From the IMG/VR virus record IMGVR_UViG_3300032215_000085, positions 1-61,486 of that record: DNA of 61,486 nucleotides; one strand, given 5' to 3'. The notes under the pieces were generated by a model, which worked only from the letters and a program-made list of their open reading frames with translations, was not told the DNA's origin and made no database searches. Shown piece after piece: positions 24,390 through 37,400 of this stretch; within the stretch, counting starts at the first letter, position 1; the number at the start of each line of letters is the position of its first letter. A program made the translations under genes and the position numbers. The stretch comes from a virus.

Positions 24390-27300
24390 GTGAAAACGTA
24401 GGAAAAATATCAGGCACAACAGCCGCTAATAAACCGGACGCCGGCGGTAAGATAAGTGTTAACTATCCAGTTAAAGGAATAGTCAAAAATACTATTGATG
24501 CTAACCGTGCCGGTAGAATTCAAGTATATGTTGCTGATTTTGGTGGTACTGAAGATGATAACAAAAGCTGGACAACAGTTCAGTATATGAGCCCTTTCTT
24601 TGGAATGACTGAGGGTGATAATGCACCCGGCAGCAACAATGACGGTACATTCAAAACTAATCATCACAGTTATGGATTATGGGCTACGCCCCCTGATATA
24701 GGTAGTGAAGTTATTTGTATTTTCTTAAATGGTAAAAAAGACTTTGGATACTATATCGGTGGAGTTCCCAAAACAGGTTCTCATCATATGGTTCCTGGTA
24801 TTGGGGCATCAAACAACATCACTGCCAAAGAAACTGAAGCCGATAGTTATGGTGGCGCACTTGTACTACCTGTAGTCGAGTGGAACGAGATTGGTAAAGA
24901 ACAAGAAAGTGCCTTTATTGATGTTCCTAGACCAGTACATAGCGCACTTGCTGGACAACTACATCAACAGGGATTATTGCGTGATCCAATTAGAGGAGCA
25001 ATATCAAGTTCTAGTATGCGTGAATCACCTTCACGTGTATTTGGTATATCAACTCCGGGAAGACCTATATACAAAGGTGGGTTAGGCTCTGGATCAAATG
25101 ATACTGCTATTGCCCAAGGTTTATCAGGTGAGTCTGATTCAAAACTAAAAATTACTGCACGTAGGGGCGGTCATAGTTTTGTAATGGATGACGGAGACAT
25201 TCAGGGTCAAAATCAATTAGTAAGATTACGTACAAGTTCCGGTCATCAAATTACAATGAGTGATGATGGACAAACATTGTTCATTGTACATGCTAATGGT
25301 CAAAGTTATGTTGAGTTGGGCAAAGAAGGTACAGTTGACATATACGCAATGAATAGTTTTAATGTTCGTTCACAGGGTGATATTAATTTTCATGCAGACA
25401 ACAACATTAACATTCATGCCGAAAAGAAATTAAACATTTACTCAGAAGAAATCAATATACAAAGCGATAAAAAAACTAATATAAGAGTTGGAGATGATTT
25501 TACTCAGTATACTGTTGGTAATAATACACTTAAAGTTGATAAGGGCATGAGTGCAAAATCAAGCGATGCCGCAAGTTTTGAATCAGGCTCAGCTACATAC
25601 ATTAATGGTAGTAGTGTTAATTTGAATTCTGGTTCATCATCATTGAGTCCAGAAAAAATAAAATCATACAACAAAACAACACATATTGATACATTGTTTG
25701 ATAGTGTAAAGGGTTGGATAGCAACTCCGGGCAAATTATCTAGTATAGTAAATCGTGCACCTGCTCACTCGCCGTGGGTAAATTCTAACATGGGCGTAGA
25801 TGTTGAAGTTAAAACATCAGCAGATGACGCATTGCCTAAACCAGCTTCTAAAGCAGTTCAAGCAGTAAACAATTCAACACCTGATGCACCAAAGAATCCT
25901 ACAACCTCTTCAGTGGCAGCAACAGTCCCGCCGGCAGCTCCTGTAGGAAATATAGATAAGAGTACAACACAGACAGTTGTTTCGCAACAAGCAGTTAGTG
26001 CGGCAACAAATCCAGCAACAACTACTGCTGTAGCAAATGGATCAGGAGTGGTAGATATTAACGGAACAAAACAAGCAGTACTTGGTAAATTAGCACAGAC
26101 ACCTGCACAACTAGAACAAGCCGGAGTACTTAAACCCGGTAGTGCCGCGTTAGCAGATTCTTTAGTGGCAAAAGGTAAATCAATAAATGAAGCATTACCT
26201 AGTAATATGTTTACTGGGCAAGGTGGTATCAACAGTGTATCTGATTTTGTAAACAATCCGCAAGCACAAGTAGGAACTGCGTCTACATTAATGCAACAGG
26301 GATATGATGGATTAAAATCTGCCGGAGTTATTACTGGCAATGAAAGTGCAGGTAGTATTAGTGGTTTGGTATCAAGTGCGGCAACAAATGGTGTGGCTGC
26401 AACTACTACATTTGTTAAAGGTATTGGGGGTAATTTACCTAGCACATCAGGCTCTGGTGTAGTAAACCCACTTAGTGGAGTGGGTTCAAAAGTTGGTACG
26501 AGTATAAGTGAAGGTAACTTTGCCGCATCAATGGGACAAAAATCAACAGGCTCATTGGGAGATTCAATTAAAGAAGGAATTACATCTGCTGTAGACAGTG
26601 TAAAATCAGCAGCCGCAAAAGGATTCGATGCTGTTAAATCGGTCTTTAAGAAACTAGAAGCAAATAAACCAGTTAATCTAACAGTAGCGGCATCAGAAAG
26701 TGATCCTAGCTATAAACCACCTGCAACATTAAAAGAAGCAGTAAATACGTTGAATGAAAAACCTAGCGGAGCTCCTGATTTAAAAACCATGGCAGCAACA
26801 GTTACTGGTTCTACTCCGACTACTAGTTCAGGTTCACCTCCTACAATAGCTGATGTTAAAACCGGTGTCCCAGCAATGACAGACGCGGCATCTAAGTTAG
26901 GGGTAACTATTCCTGGAGCATCTATTGCTACTGAATCAGCCAACAATTTAAAATCGTTACCAAGCGGAGCACCGGATCTATCATCGTTGTCCGGCATGCC
27001 TAGTGCGGCATCATTGCCTCCTGCTTTACCACCATGTGCTGTAGTAGCATTTGCAAAACCAAAACCTCCTACTGGAACAACCGCCGCTAGTGTAGTACCT
27101 CCTGGTATGGGATTAGGGGCATTTAAAGACGGAATAGCATCTCTAGGGTCGTTTGTTAACAAAGCAAATGCAGGAACTTCTAAACCTAACTTAGATGCAA
27201 TACCAAAAGGTGGAGAAGGGTCTACTATATTACCTACATTTGCAGTAGATACAGTCGATAGAACTAGTATGAATGCGTCAGCAGCCTCACTATTAGGTCC

Positions 27301-27568
27301 GGGTATAGCGTTACCAATCACATCAGGTGGCGCACTGAATGTTCAACCATTAAATCCAGACTCAATTAAACAATATGATACACTCAAAAAAGAATTAGAT
27401 GAGTTAGATAAGAATAAAAAGTGGGATTTGCAGACAGAAAAGAATAAAGCAGATAAAAAATACGGTTCTGATAGTACTGAATATAAGACTGCCCTACAGA
27501 ATTATAAAGATTGCTTAATGCGTATTGAAGAAATACGAAAAGAAATGTACGAACTAACAAAGGGATAA
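24386..27568 (+). CDS. 5: gp5-like central spike (VgrG-like) without lysozyme domain
   Basis: A 1,060-aa protein. Residues about 25-125 form an OB-fold-like region (VNYPVKGIVKNTIDANRAGR, IQVYVADFGG, YGLWATPPDIGSEVICIFLN, YYIGGV), as in gp5/VgrG spikes. Residues about 250-400 contain short repeats expected of a beta-helix needle (SQGDINFHADNNINIHAEKK, LNIYSEEINIQSDKKTNIRV). Residues about 460-1000 are Ala/Ser/Pro-rich low complexity, and the C-terminal ~55 residues are coiled coil. T4 gp5 (575 aa) has a lysozyme domain; none is visible here, and the M15 domain in the tape-measure-like protein may substitute. The long C-terminal tail is unusual. It overlaps the hub gene by 4 bp. Confidence 0.85.
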   Translation: MSENVGKISGTTAANKPDAGGKISVNYPVKGIVKNTIDANRAGRIQVYVADFGGTEDDNKSWTTVQYMSPFFGMTEGDNAPGSNNDGTFKTNHHSYGLWATPPDIGSEVICIFLNGKKDFGYYIGGVPKTGSHHMVPGIGASNNITAKETEADSYGGALVLPVVEWNEIGKEQESAFIDVPRPVHSALAGQLHQQGLLRDPIRGAISSSSMRESPSRVFGISTPGRPIYKGGLGSGSNDTAIAQGLSGESDSKLKITARRGGHSFVMDDGDIQGQNQLVRLRTSSGHQITMSDDGQTLFIVHANGQSYVELGKEGTVDIYAMNSFNVRSQGDINFHADNNINIHAEKKLNIYSEEINIQSDKKTNIRVGDDFTQYTVGNNTLKVDKGMSAKSSDAASFESGSATYINGSSVNLNSGSSSLSPEKIKSYNKTTHIDTLFDSVKGWIATPGKLSSIVNRAPAHSPWVNSNMGVDVEVKTSADDALPKPASKAVQAVNNSTPDAPKNPTTSSVAATVPPAAPVGNIDKSTTQTVVSQQAVSAATNPATTTAVANGSGVVDINGTKQAVLGKLAQTPAQLEQAGVLKPGSAALADSLVAKGKSINEALPSNMFTGQGGINSVSDFVNNPQAQVGTASTLMQQGYDGLKSAGVITGNESAGSISGLVSSAATNGVAATTTFVKGIGGNLPSTSGSGVVNPLSGVGSKVGTSISEGNFAASMGQKSTGSLGDSIKEGITSAVDSVKSAAAKGFDAVKSVFKKLEANKPVNLTVAASESDPSYKPPATLKEAVNTLNEKPSGAPDLKTMAATVTGSTPTTSSGSPPTIADVKTGVPAMTDAASKLGVTIPGASIATESANNLKSLPSGAPDLSSLSGMPSAASLPPALPPCAVVAFAKPKPPTGTTAASVVPPGMGLGAFKDGIASLGSFVNKANAGTSKPNLDAIPKGGEGSTILPTFAVDTVDRTSMNASAASLLGPGIALPITSGGALNVQPLNPDSIKQYDTLKKELDELDKNKKWDLQTEKNKADKKYGSDSTEYKTALQNYKDCLMRIEEIRKEMYELTKG

Positions 27569-27570
27569 AA

Positions 27571-28020
27571 ATGACAATATACAAAGGTTTCTCTACACAA
27601 AACGTTAATGCTACACGTTCAATTAACATTCCTACCGGACTAGTTGACTATACTACTAATACTGGTCGTTCAGCAGTATCCTCAACCAAATATGCAGTTA
27701 CAGATGATGAAGCTGTTATATTAAATTTCTTAAACGCACTCAATATCCCTCAAGGTTCTAAGCCTGGTAAACCCTCGTATGGCACAAATCTTTGGAACTT
27801 TATTTTTGAACCCAATGACCAAGAAACGGTGACACAGTTAAAAGAAGAATTGATTCGTGTTGCTAGGGCAGATCCTAGACTTATTCTTAATAGTATAGAA
27901 ATTTATGCTAAAGAAAACGGAATTGTAGCATCAATTGAGTTAGCAGTCAGCCCGGCAAATCTAGTTAGAGATATTGCTATCCTATTCAATCAAGAAACAA
28001 ATACTGCATCAATGGCTTAA
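27571..28020 (+). CDS. 25: Baseplate wedge protein gp25
   Basis: A 149-aa member of the GPW/gp25 family. Family marks are PSYGTNLWNFIFEPNDQETV, LKEELIRVARADPRLILNSI and the C-terminal strand region. T4 gp25 is 132 aa. It forms the inner core of the wedge together with gp6 and gp53. It starts 2 bp after gp5 and precedes gp6, the order seen in other T4-like phages. Confidence 0.93.
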   Translation: MTIYKGFSTQNVNATRSINIPTGLVDYTTNTGRSAVSSTKYAVTDDEAVILNFLNALNIPQGSKPGKPSYGTNLWNFIFEPNDQETVTQLKEELIRVARADPRLILNSIEIYAKENGIVASIELAVSPANLVRDIAILFNQETNTASMA

Positions 28021-28039
28021 AAACCGGTATTTTTACAAC

Positions 28040-28047
28040 GATAAATA
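28040..28047 (+). promoter_or_regulatory. Late promoter box for gp6/gp7-like genes
   Basis: GATAAATA lies 21 bp before the gp6 start, giving gp6 and the giant downstream gene their own late promoter. Confidence 0.6.
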
Positions 28048-28068
28048 TATTAAAGAGATACTAAATTT

Positions 28069-31000
28069 ATGGCCACAAGTTCAAGACAATCAACAATATT
28101 TGGTTCCAATGATTGGAAAACCATCTATAAAACCTTTAGTCAGGCTGATTTTCAAAGCTACGACTATGAAACCCTACGTAAATCATTTGTAGATTATTTA
28201 AAAACATACTATCCTGAGACATTCAACGACTATGTTGAATCTAGTGAGTATATTGCATTGTTAGATATAATTGCCTTCATGGGTCAAAGTTTAAGTTTCC
28301 GTGATGATTTGAACACCCGTGAGAATTTTATAGACACCGCAGAACGCCGTGACAGTGTTATCAAATTGGCTAACCTAGTAGGATATAGTCCAAAACGTAA
28401 TTTGTCTGCTCAGGGCTTTCTAAAAGTAGTTAGCATAGCAACAACAGAAAATATTAATGATATTAATGGTGTAAATCTTAGTGGAACAACAGTGTTGTGG
28501 AATGACCCATCAAATAGTAATTGGCAAGAACAATTCAATACAGTGCTGAATGCGGCACTAGTGACTTCACAACGTATTGGGCGCCCAGGAAATACTAAAA
28601 CTGTATTGGGCGTAAAGACAAGTGAATATAGCTTAAAGATCCCTACCAATGTATTGCCTGCAATTGGATTTACTCAAAATATTAATGGTAATGGAATGAA
28701 CTTTGAACTAGTAAGTTCAAGTAGTGCGGGTGAAGATTATGTATATGAAATGTCCCCAAAAGCAAACGGTATATTTAATGTTCTATATAGAAATGATAAC
28801 TTGGGTTATGGTAGTGCAAATACAGGATTCTTTATGTACTTTAAACAAGGTACGTTAAAAAATCAATCTTTCTCGTTGACGCAAAAGATATCTAACCAAG
28901 TAGTGGACATTAATATTGAAGGTATTAACGATACTGATACTTGGTTGTTTAAAGTTGACTCCGTTACGGGAGCATTAACTGAATGGATTAAAGTAGACAG
29001 TATCTATAATAATGCATTAACAGAAATGAATATATTCTCAGTTGATTCACGCTTCAATGACCAAGTTAGTTATGTATTTGGTGATGGTGTATTTGGTGAA
29101 ATTCCAATTGGCAACTTTAGAGCATATTATAGAACAGGCAATGCACTACAATATAATATTGATCCAAGTGACATTCAAGGAACTACTGTTTCATTTAGTT
29201 ATGTTAGTAAAACTGCTAGAGTTGAAACATTAACCATAACATTGCAATTGACACAACCCGTGACTAATGCACAATCACGTGAAAGTATTGCTGATATTAA
29301 ACTACGTGCACCAACAAGATTCTATTCTCAGAATCGTATGGTTAACGGTGAAGATTATAATGTATTCCCAAAGACATTATACAGTAGTATATTAAAAAGT
29401 AAGGCATTAAATCGTAGTAGCATTGGCACTTCACGTAATTTTGATTTGCTTGATCCAACTGCAAAGTACTCAAGCGTAAATTCATTTGCAGAAGATGGCG
29501 CATTATATTTTAAACAAGATGATGAATTTCAGCCTCTTAACCTAGATAGAGGTACAACTAGTGTTATTAGTTTCTTAACCAATAAATTACTATCTATTTT
29601 GTCTAGTCGTAGAATGCAACAATACTACGTTACTAACGCACCTAGATATACAGTGACCGATACTATTTGGAAGCAAACTTCTTTTAATTCAACTAATATC
29701 ACCGGATACTTTAAATTGTTAAGTTTGAGCACCGCTATTCCTGTAGGAATATACAGTGCAACTAATATGAAATATGCAACAACTGGAGCATTAATTAAGT
29801 TTGTCGCACCCGGTGGCTTTGTGTTTCAAAATAATAGGTTAGTACCAAAGTTACCAGGACCCGGTGACTTGACATACATCTGGACATCAGTAGTTAACGT
29901 TGTAGAAGATGGATATAACGGCGGTGTTGGTAATTTATATAACGGTTTAGGACCGGTGACCCTTAGTCATAATATTCCTACAGGAGCATTGGTATCAATT
30001 GTTATTCCGGTATTTGATAATATTGTACCTAGTGCTATCATTCAAAATGCTATTGCACGATGCACAAACAATCAAAGTTTCTCATTGAATTATGTCAATT
30101 CGTTATCATTGGCTGACACAAGACGCTGGTCAATTTCTGATTATGACGCAAATAATTTCTTAGTCAACTTCAAAAGTATGGGAGATGGAATATATTCAGT
30201 AACTAATAAAGCGTTAGCTTATTATTTTGGTAGCGCAAATGATACTAGATTCTCATTTGATAGAAGTAAAATCATTTATGACCCTTTGTCAGGAAAGTCA
30301 TTATATGATACAGTCAAAGTATTAAAAACAAATACATTACCTAGTTCAAATGCAAACTTTGGTGATGATATTATGTTAGCTGTAGTTGGTCAACCAGTAG
30401 AAGCTGACGGATATGTTGATGATTACTCAATTGAAGTAAGTGTTATTGACCCCGCTAATAATAGGATTATAAGCAATCCAGATTTCTTTAATTATGTAAC
30501 TGGGTATAGCCAAGGTCTAAAAAATTATGTGTTTGTTGAAAAGATTATAGATAGTAATTTATTAAACAAATTTAGAATTATACCTAGCACTGAAATCATA
30601 ACTACATTTAAAAATAAAGTAGAAATTCAATCAATTAAATATGAATTCCCAATTGGGCAAAAATTCTATGCAACTGATGACAAGGTATTTTATCAATCAG
30701 TTAATGATGCAACATCTGCAAATGTATTAAAATTAAATGTTCTAACAAGCATTAGTACATATTCGGGACGCCAAGGACTGTATTTTCAATACAAGCATAA
30801 CAGCAGTAATACAGGTAGAATCAATCCGGCTACTACAAATATTATTGATATGTATCTAGTCACACAATCATACTACACACAATATCGTCAATGGATCACT
30901 GACACTACAGGTAAAGTAAATGAACCAGCCATGCCTACTATTAACGAATTGTCACAATCTTATGGTAAGATTGAGGATTATAAAATGTTAAGTGATAGTG

Positions 31001-31398
31001 TTATATTAAACAGTGTTAAATTTAAACCGTTGTTTGGATCTAAAGCAGACCCTCAATTACAAGCTATTATTAAAGTTATTAAAGCAAGTAAAACCACAGC
31101 AAGTGATAGTGAGATAAGTATTGCTGTAGTAAATGCAATTAACAAATATTTTGATATAAGTAATTGGGATTTTGGAGACATATTCTATTTCAGCGAACTA
31201 AGTGCATATTTGCACAGTGAATTGGGTGATTTAATAGGATCAGCTATATTGATCCCAAAAGACCCAACGTTAAAATTTGGGGATTTATATGAAATTCGTA
31301 GCGCACCAAATGAAATCTTCGTAAGTGCGTTACAAGTATCAGATATACAGGTAATAACTTCATTGACAGCAAATGAATTTCAAACAATTAGCGGATAA
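28069..31398 (+). CDS. 6: Baseplate wedge protein gp6 (baseplate J-like)
   Basis: A 1,109-aa protein with the gp6-family N-terminus: SNDWKTIYKTFSQADFQSYD, YETLRKSFVDYLKTYYPETF and EYIALLDIIAFMGQSLSFRD, LNTRENFIDTAERRDSVIKL. Baseplate_J-like sequence continues to about residue 450 (RAPTRFYSQNRMVNGEDYNV). The C-terminus includes IDMYLVTQSYYTQYRQWITD. T4 gp6 is 660 aa, so the extra length lies mainly in the middle and C-terminus. It is the ring-forming wedge protein. Confidence 0.93.
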   Translation: MATSSRQSTIFGSNDWKTIYKTFSQADFQSYDYETLRKSFVDYLKTYYPETFNDYVESSEYIALLDIIAFMGQSLSFRDDLNTRENFIDTAERRDSVIKLANLVGYSPKRNLSAQGFLKVVSIATTENINDINGVNLSGTTVLWNDPSNSNWQEQFNTVLNAALVTSQRIGRPGNTKTVLGVKTSEYSLKIPTNVLPAIGFTQNINGNGMNFELVSSSSAGEDYVYEMSPKANGIFNVLYRNDNLGYGSANTGFFMYFKQGTLKNQSFSLTQKISNQVVDINIEGINDTDTWLFKVDSVTGALTEWIKVDSIYNNALTEMNIFSVDSRFNDQVSYVFGDGVFGEIPIGNFRAYYRTGNALQYNIDPSDIQGTTVSFSYVSKTARVETLTITLQLTQPVTNAQSRESIADIKLRAPTRFYSQNRMVNGEDYNVFPKTLYSSILKSKALNRSSIGTSRNFDLLDPTAKYSSVNSFAEDGALYFKQDDEFQPLNLDRGTTSVISFLTNKLLSILSSRRMQQYYVTNAPRYTVTDTIWKQTSFNSTNITGYFKLLSLSTAIPVGIYSATNMKYATTGALIKFVAPGGFVFQNNRLVPKLPGPGDLTYIWTSVVNVVEDGYNGGVGNLYNGLGPVTLSHNIPTGALVSIVIPVFDNIVPSAIIQNAIARCTNNQSFSLNYVNSLSLADTRRWSISDYDANNFLVNFKSMGDGIYSVTNKALAYYFGSANDTRFSFDRSKIIYDPLSGKSLYDTVKVLKTNTLPSSNANFGDDIMLAVVGQPVEADGYVDDYSIEVSVIDPANNRIISNPDFFNYVTGYSQGLKNYVFVEKIIDSNLLNKFRIIPSTEIITTFKNKVEIQSIKYEFPIGQKFYATDDKVFYQSVNDATSANVLKLNVLTSISTYSGRQGLYFQYKHNSSNTGRINPATTNIIDMYLVTQSYYTQYRQWITDTTGKVNEPAMPTINELSQSYGKIEDYKMLSDSVILNSVKFKPLFGSKADPQLQAIIKVIKASKTTASDSEISIAVVNAINKYFDISNWDFGDIFYFSELSAYLHSELGDLIGSAILIPKDPTLKFGDLYEIRSAPNEIFVSALQVSDIQVITSLTANEFQTISG

Positions 31399-31403
31399 TA
31401 ATA

Positions 31404-34400
31404 ATGGCAAATAGAGTTAGAACACTTGACTTTCTTCCTGAGATTTTTAGAACAGAGACTAATAATCAATTTTTAGGTGCTACCCTAGACCAATTAATTA
31501 CGCTTCCTAAATTAGATAAGATTGAGGGATATATTGGTCGCAAATTTGAGTATGGGTTAACCGCTAGTGACAGTTATATAGTAGAACCAAATAAAGTTAG
31601 ACAACAATACCAATTTGAACCAGGTGTAGTATTTACTAAAACTAATACTAGTACCGCGGTTGACTTTTTAACGTATCCTGGATTAGTGGATGCACTAGCC
31701 GCTGAGAACGGATCGGTAATTAATCATTCTAAATTGTTTGCAAATCAATTCTACTCATGGGATAGTTTTGTTGACTTAGATAAACTTGTTAACTTCAGTC
31801 AATACTATTGGTTGCCTGATGGTCCTGACGTAGTAGATGTAAAAACAAGTTTGTTATATAATAAACTTGATTATGTAGTAACAAATCAATCAATTGACTA
31901 TCAAATTTCCGCAAACGATATTAGCTTGGGTAAGAATCCGATCATATCGCTATTGCGTGGCGGTACGTACACGTTCAATATATCACAACCAAATAAGTTT
32001 TACATTCAAACTAGTCCTGGCACTTCAGGTAAAAACCCATCACGTACTAATTTAAGCAACAGAGAGATTTATGGAGTAGATAACAACGGGATTAATTCTG
32101 GGTTCATGACATTTACTGTTCCTTATGCAACTGACCAAGATAATATTAGATATCCTGGTAATAACCCGGTTGATATTGTAACTACTTTACCGTTTGAAAA
32201 GATACACGGCATGCCTTTAAGTAAGCTTAAAGATATTGATGGTGTTAATTCATTGCGTAATAGAACGTTAATGTTTTATGGATTTAAACCAGGCACAACT
32301 GCTAAACTTACTAACTTCTATGATAATGTAGCATTTGATGAGGTTACTTACGATGGCGGTGATTTAACTGTAATTACAAATAATTTCTACAAAATTAATT
32401 ATGTCAGTGAGGACGGCGGTGACCCGGTAATTATATTAACCGAACACAAAGTTATTCCAACCAATCAAAAAATTACTGCAATCTTTGGTGAGACATTTAT
32501 TAGCAGAGACTTTGTAAAAAATCAATTAGGTGAGATTGTTAAATTAGCTCAGATTACTGCTGACCTAGATACTTTATATTATCAAGATGCAGTTGATCCA
32601 TTAAAGACAGGTCTTATAAAGTTAGTTGAAGATAATGTATCTCATAAAATCAATGTTGAGACAGATATTTTAGGTAAAAAAACATACAAAAGCCCGTTTG
32701 GTGTAGTATTCACGAATGGAATGAAAATTAACTTTGTAGGCTCAATATTACCGGAATCGTACCGAGATAAAAAATATTATGTAGAAGGCGTTGGAACCGG
32801 CATTCAGTTAATTCCGGAGACCGATGTATTAGTTCCAGAAACATTCAGTCAAATTGTCTATAAGTCATATGACAATGAAGGGTTTGATACTTCAACATTC
32901 AGTGAACGATTGAATGTTCCTGTAGTTAAGGATTACATTACTATTAGTAGAAATGCTAGAAATAGAAACGCATGGAGTCGTAGTAATCGCTGGTTTCATA
33001 TTGATGTACTGAAAGCTACCGCTTTATATTCAAGTGGAAAGATATCTAATGCCGCATTGAATAACGCAGACAACCGTGCCAAAAGACCAATCATTGAGTT
33101 TTATCCAAATTTAAAATTGTTTAACAGTGGTACCGTACACAAGACGTTTGTTGATTTTATTGATACTACAACAACAAATGCTAATACCCAAGTATCAGGT
33201 AAAACATCATATATACCTGACGGTAGCTTACCGTTATTTGATGGTGCAACAATCGTCTTTACTGCTGATACTGATATTGAAGTGCGAAACAAGATATTCA
33301 CTGTTAAATTTCAGTCAATTACTGGATTTGGTACACCGGTAATTACATTAACCAATGCAAATAAAGATGTTATTCTTGCAAATGAACAAGTAGTTTCAAA
33401 ACGCGGAACTAACAATGTTGGTAAAACATATTACTTTAGTGGTTCAACTTGGACATATGCACAAGCAAAAACGTTGATAAATCAACCTCCTATATTTGAT
33501 GTATTTGATATTAATGGTATAAGTTTCAATAACCAATCATATTATCAAGGTAGTGACTTTAAAGGAAGCAAGTTATTTTCATATGCTACTGGTACTGGTA
33601 CTGATGATACAGTATTAGGGTTTCCAATAAAATATAGTTCAGTTGCTAATATTGGTGATATTAATTTTAATGTTGATTTTAACAGCGATACATTTAATTT
33701 TATTAAAAACTTTGTTTCTACCACGTATAAAATTACTGATGGATATGTCCATAACTATACATCACGTACAGGATACAGTAGAAAAATAGGTTGGGAAACT
33801 GCGGTTGGAGAAAGTTTTCAGTATCAGGCATTTGAATTTCAATATCAAATTGGTGTTACTACACCATCAATAAAATTCAATATTTTACCTGTTACAGGTA
33901 GTCCGTGGCCAACAGTTAGAGTATTTGCTGATAGCACAGAACTTACTACGTCACAATTTACTGTCACTACCTCTACAAAGTTAAACCAAACAGTTATTAC
34001 ATTGTTATATCCTCCTACAGTTAATACAATGATGCAGGTGTTGATATACAGCAATGATCCACTTGATTCAAAAGCATATTTTACAATACCAAGTAACTTA
34101 TCTAATAACCCATTCAACGTTGATATCCCTGAATTAAGTTTAGGTGATTTACGTGGGCATTATCAAAGCATTTATAAAAATAGCAGAAAAGTTACCGGTG
34201 ATGTATTTGGTGCAAATAACTTCAGAGATGCCGGAAACTTAATTTCATATTCTACTAAAATAATTAGAAACAGTGCCCCAATGGTTAATTTGGCAGCATT
34301 CATGCGTCATAATGAATACAATCTAATAGATTCATTGTCGTTTAACGCACAAGAGTATGTTAAATTTAAACAATTAATGTTGTCAACAGTTGACCAATCA

Positions 34401-37400
34401 GAATATATTCCAACTATGTCTGGCGCACAAATGCTAGATGATGTGTTACAACAGATTGCGTCATACAAACAAGAAAGCGATAGTTTCTTTTGGTCAGATA
34501 TGTTGCCGGCAAGAGCACCGTATATCTCTAAGACCTATACATTTAACGCATTTATTGACACCAGTTTTTTCCCGTTAAGTAAGATATACGATTTTAAAAA
34601 TGCAAACTATAATTCAATTTTAGTTTACAGTAAAAATACAATTAGTGGAATTGATAGATACACTCAACTTATTAAAGATTTAGATTATACAATAAGCAGT
34701 ACACAACCTAAATTACAAATTACTAAAGATTTGGTTGCAGGCGACACTATTATTATAAATGAATTTAATACAACTTATGGTAGTTATGTACCAAGTACTC
34801 CTAGTAAGTTGGGTTTATATCCTGCAAGTCGCCCTAGCATTGTGTTAGACAACAGTTATCTAATCCCTACATATTTTATTAAAGGTCATGACGGATCATT
34901 AACTAAGTTATATGGTGCCTATAATAATGGATACCTAGAAGATTTCAAAGATAAAGTTTTACTAGAGTTTGAAACTCGTATTTACAATAATATCAAAGTA
35001 AGTTCTCCTATACCAATTAATGAAGATGAAATTATTCCGGGATATTTCAGAAGTACTGGTAACTCACTTACAGAAGTTCAAAATATTTATTCTGCTAATT
35101 TTTTGGACTGGGCTGGTAAAAATAATATTGATTTTGCAAATAATTTCTATTCAACAAGCGAAAAATTTACTTGGAATTACAAAGATTCTACCGACAAAAA
35201 CAATAAAGTTATAACTCAGGGTTTTTGGAGAGGTATATATTTGTGGTACTATGATACTACGACCCCTCATTCAACACCATGGGAAATGTTAGGATTATCA
35301 GATAAGCCTTCTTGGTGGGATTCTCGTTATGGTGAAGCACCTTATACAAGTGACAACGCAGTATTGTGGTCAGACATTGAAGCCGGGAGAGTTAACGGTG
35401 CAGTTAATTCACGCAGAACAAGACCGGGATTATCTAAAATATTACCAGTTGATTCATACGGTAATTTAAAGAATCCATTTAACACAATGATTCGTGACTA
35501 TAGTAAGTCAGTGTTTAATACTGCATGGGATGTAGGTGATGTGGGTCCTGCGGAATATAGTTATAGAAGAAGCAGTAACTGGCCATTTGATTTAATGAAG
35601 ATAATTGCATTATTAAAGCCGGCAAAGTTCTTCTCATTGTCACAAGACATAGATTTATATACGTATAGTCCAGAATTTAATCAATTCCTGCTAGATGGAT
35701 TCCTACATGAAAACAAAATTCCATTATTATATGGTAGTGGAACAGCACAGCATAGTTATATGAATTGGATCGTTGATTATGTGCAACGTACGGGTCATGT
35801 AGGATATGATAATGTTACAACATTATTAAACAATTTAGATGTTAGATTAATTTATAGAATTGCTGGATTTACAGATAAAGAATATTTAAATTTTTACCTA
35901 GAAAAAACAAGCACTAACTCAAATAACGTGTCATTGTTGTTACCTAGCGAAAGTTACAATGTAATATTGTATCAAAATCAACCTGAATTTACTATTCGCT
36001 ATAGTAGTATAATTATACAAAGAACACTTAATGGATATTCAGTTACTGGTAATAATCAGACTCGTTCATATTTTATGACGTATACTTCTGATCCAGACGG
36101 TACGTATAAAGAAATTGAAGTTAATGGTATAAAAGTAAATATACCTAATAATTATAATACTAAAATTAAATATGTCCCCTATGGCAACGTGTTTGCTACG
36201 GCACAAGCCTTAGGTGAGTTTATCATTAATTATGGTAGATATTTAACTGACCAAGGAATTCAATTTGATAACCAAGAAAATGGATTTATATTAAATTGGG
36301 ATCAAATGGTTGCTGAGGCACTATATTGGGTAGGAGCTAATTGGGAAGTTGGAAGTTTGATTAGTATTAACCCAATTGCAAATCGTTTAGTAATTGACAA
36401 AGATAGTTTAATTGTTCAACCATTATCTGCACAAGATAAGAATTTTATTCTAAATCAAAATTTATATGCAATTCATACAAGTGATTTGGCAATATTAAGA
36501 GATGATACTAGATTTGAAGTTAGACCGTTAAACGACGGTGATACTATTTCGTATTTTACTGCAAGTTTAAATTCATTAGAACATGGTATTGTATTTGATA
36601 ACGTGTCATTGTTTAACGATACTATATTCAATAAACTTACCGGATTGCGTCAGAATAGATTATTCTTGCGTGGACAAAAAACTGCTGAATGGAATGGTAC
36701 ATTAAATGCTCAAGGATTTATATTAAATCAGGACAATATTGAAAATTGGTCAGCCAATGTAAAATATGTTAAGGGCTCTATTATAACATATCAAAACAAA
36801 TATTGGATGGCAAATAAAACAGTATTGGCATCACTTACATTCAATACAAATGATTGGATTGAAACCGATTACGAAAAAATTCAAAAAGGTCTATTACCTA
36901 ATGCAAGCACACGGGCATCAGAAAGTGCATTGTATTATGATACCAAAACTGCTAATCTAAAGAATGACGGAGACCTGTTAGGGTTCTCGCTGATTGGGTA
37001 TAGACCTAGAGAGTACTTATCTGCTAGTGACCTATCAGATATTTCACAAGTTAACTTATTCAAAAGTTTTATTGGTGAAAAGGGAACTAAGAATGCAGTT
37101 AATATTGCTCAAAACATTACATTAGATGTTGGACAAATAAAGTATGATGTATACGAAAACTGGGCTATTAAAACTGCTGAATACGGCGGAATAACTAACC
37201 ACAATTTTATTGAATTTAAACTCAGTAAAACTCAATTAACTGGTAATCCTAACATTATTGGTATAGTAAATGATACACCTGAACCAGGACTATTACAAAC
37301 TGTTCCTTTGTATGGGTTAACTAACTTTGGATCAGTAATAGCAGATATTAATATTTTACCTAGAAAACCTCTTGATTATTTTGAAAAATTACCAAGTGCA

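Noticed and set aside
25858-27321. Two ~200-aa minus-strand ORFs opposite the gp5-like C-terminus
   Set aside because: Antisense shadows of Ala/Ser/Pro-rich codons; the plus-strand gene is well supported.
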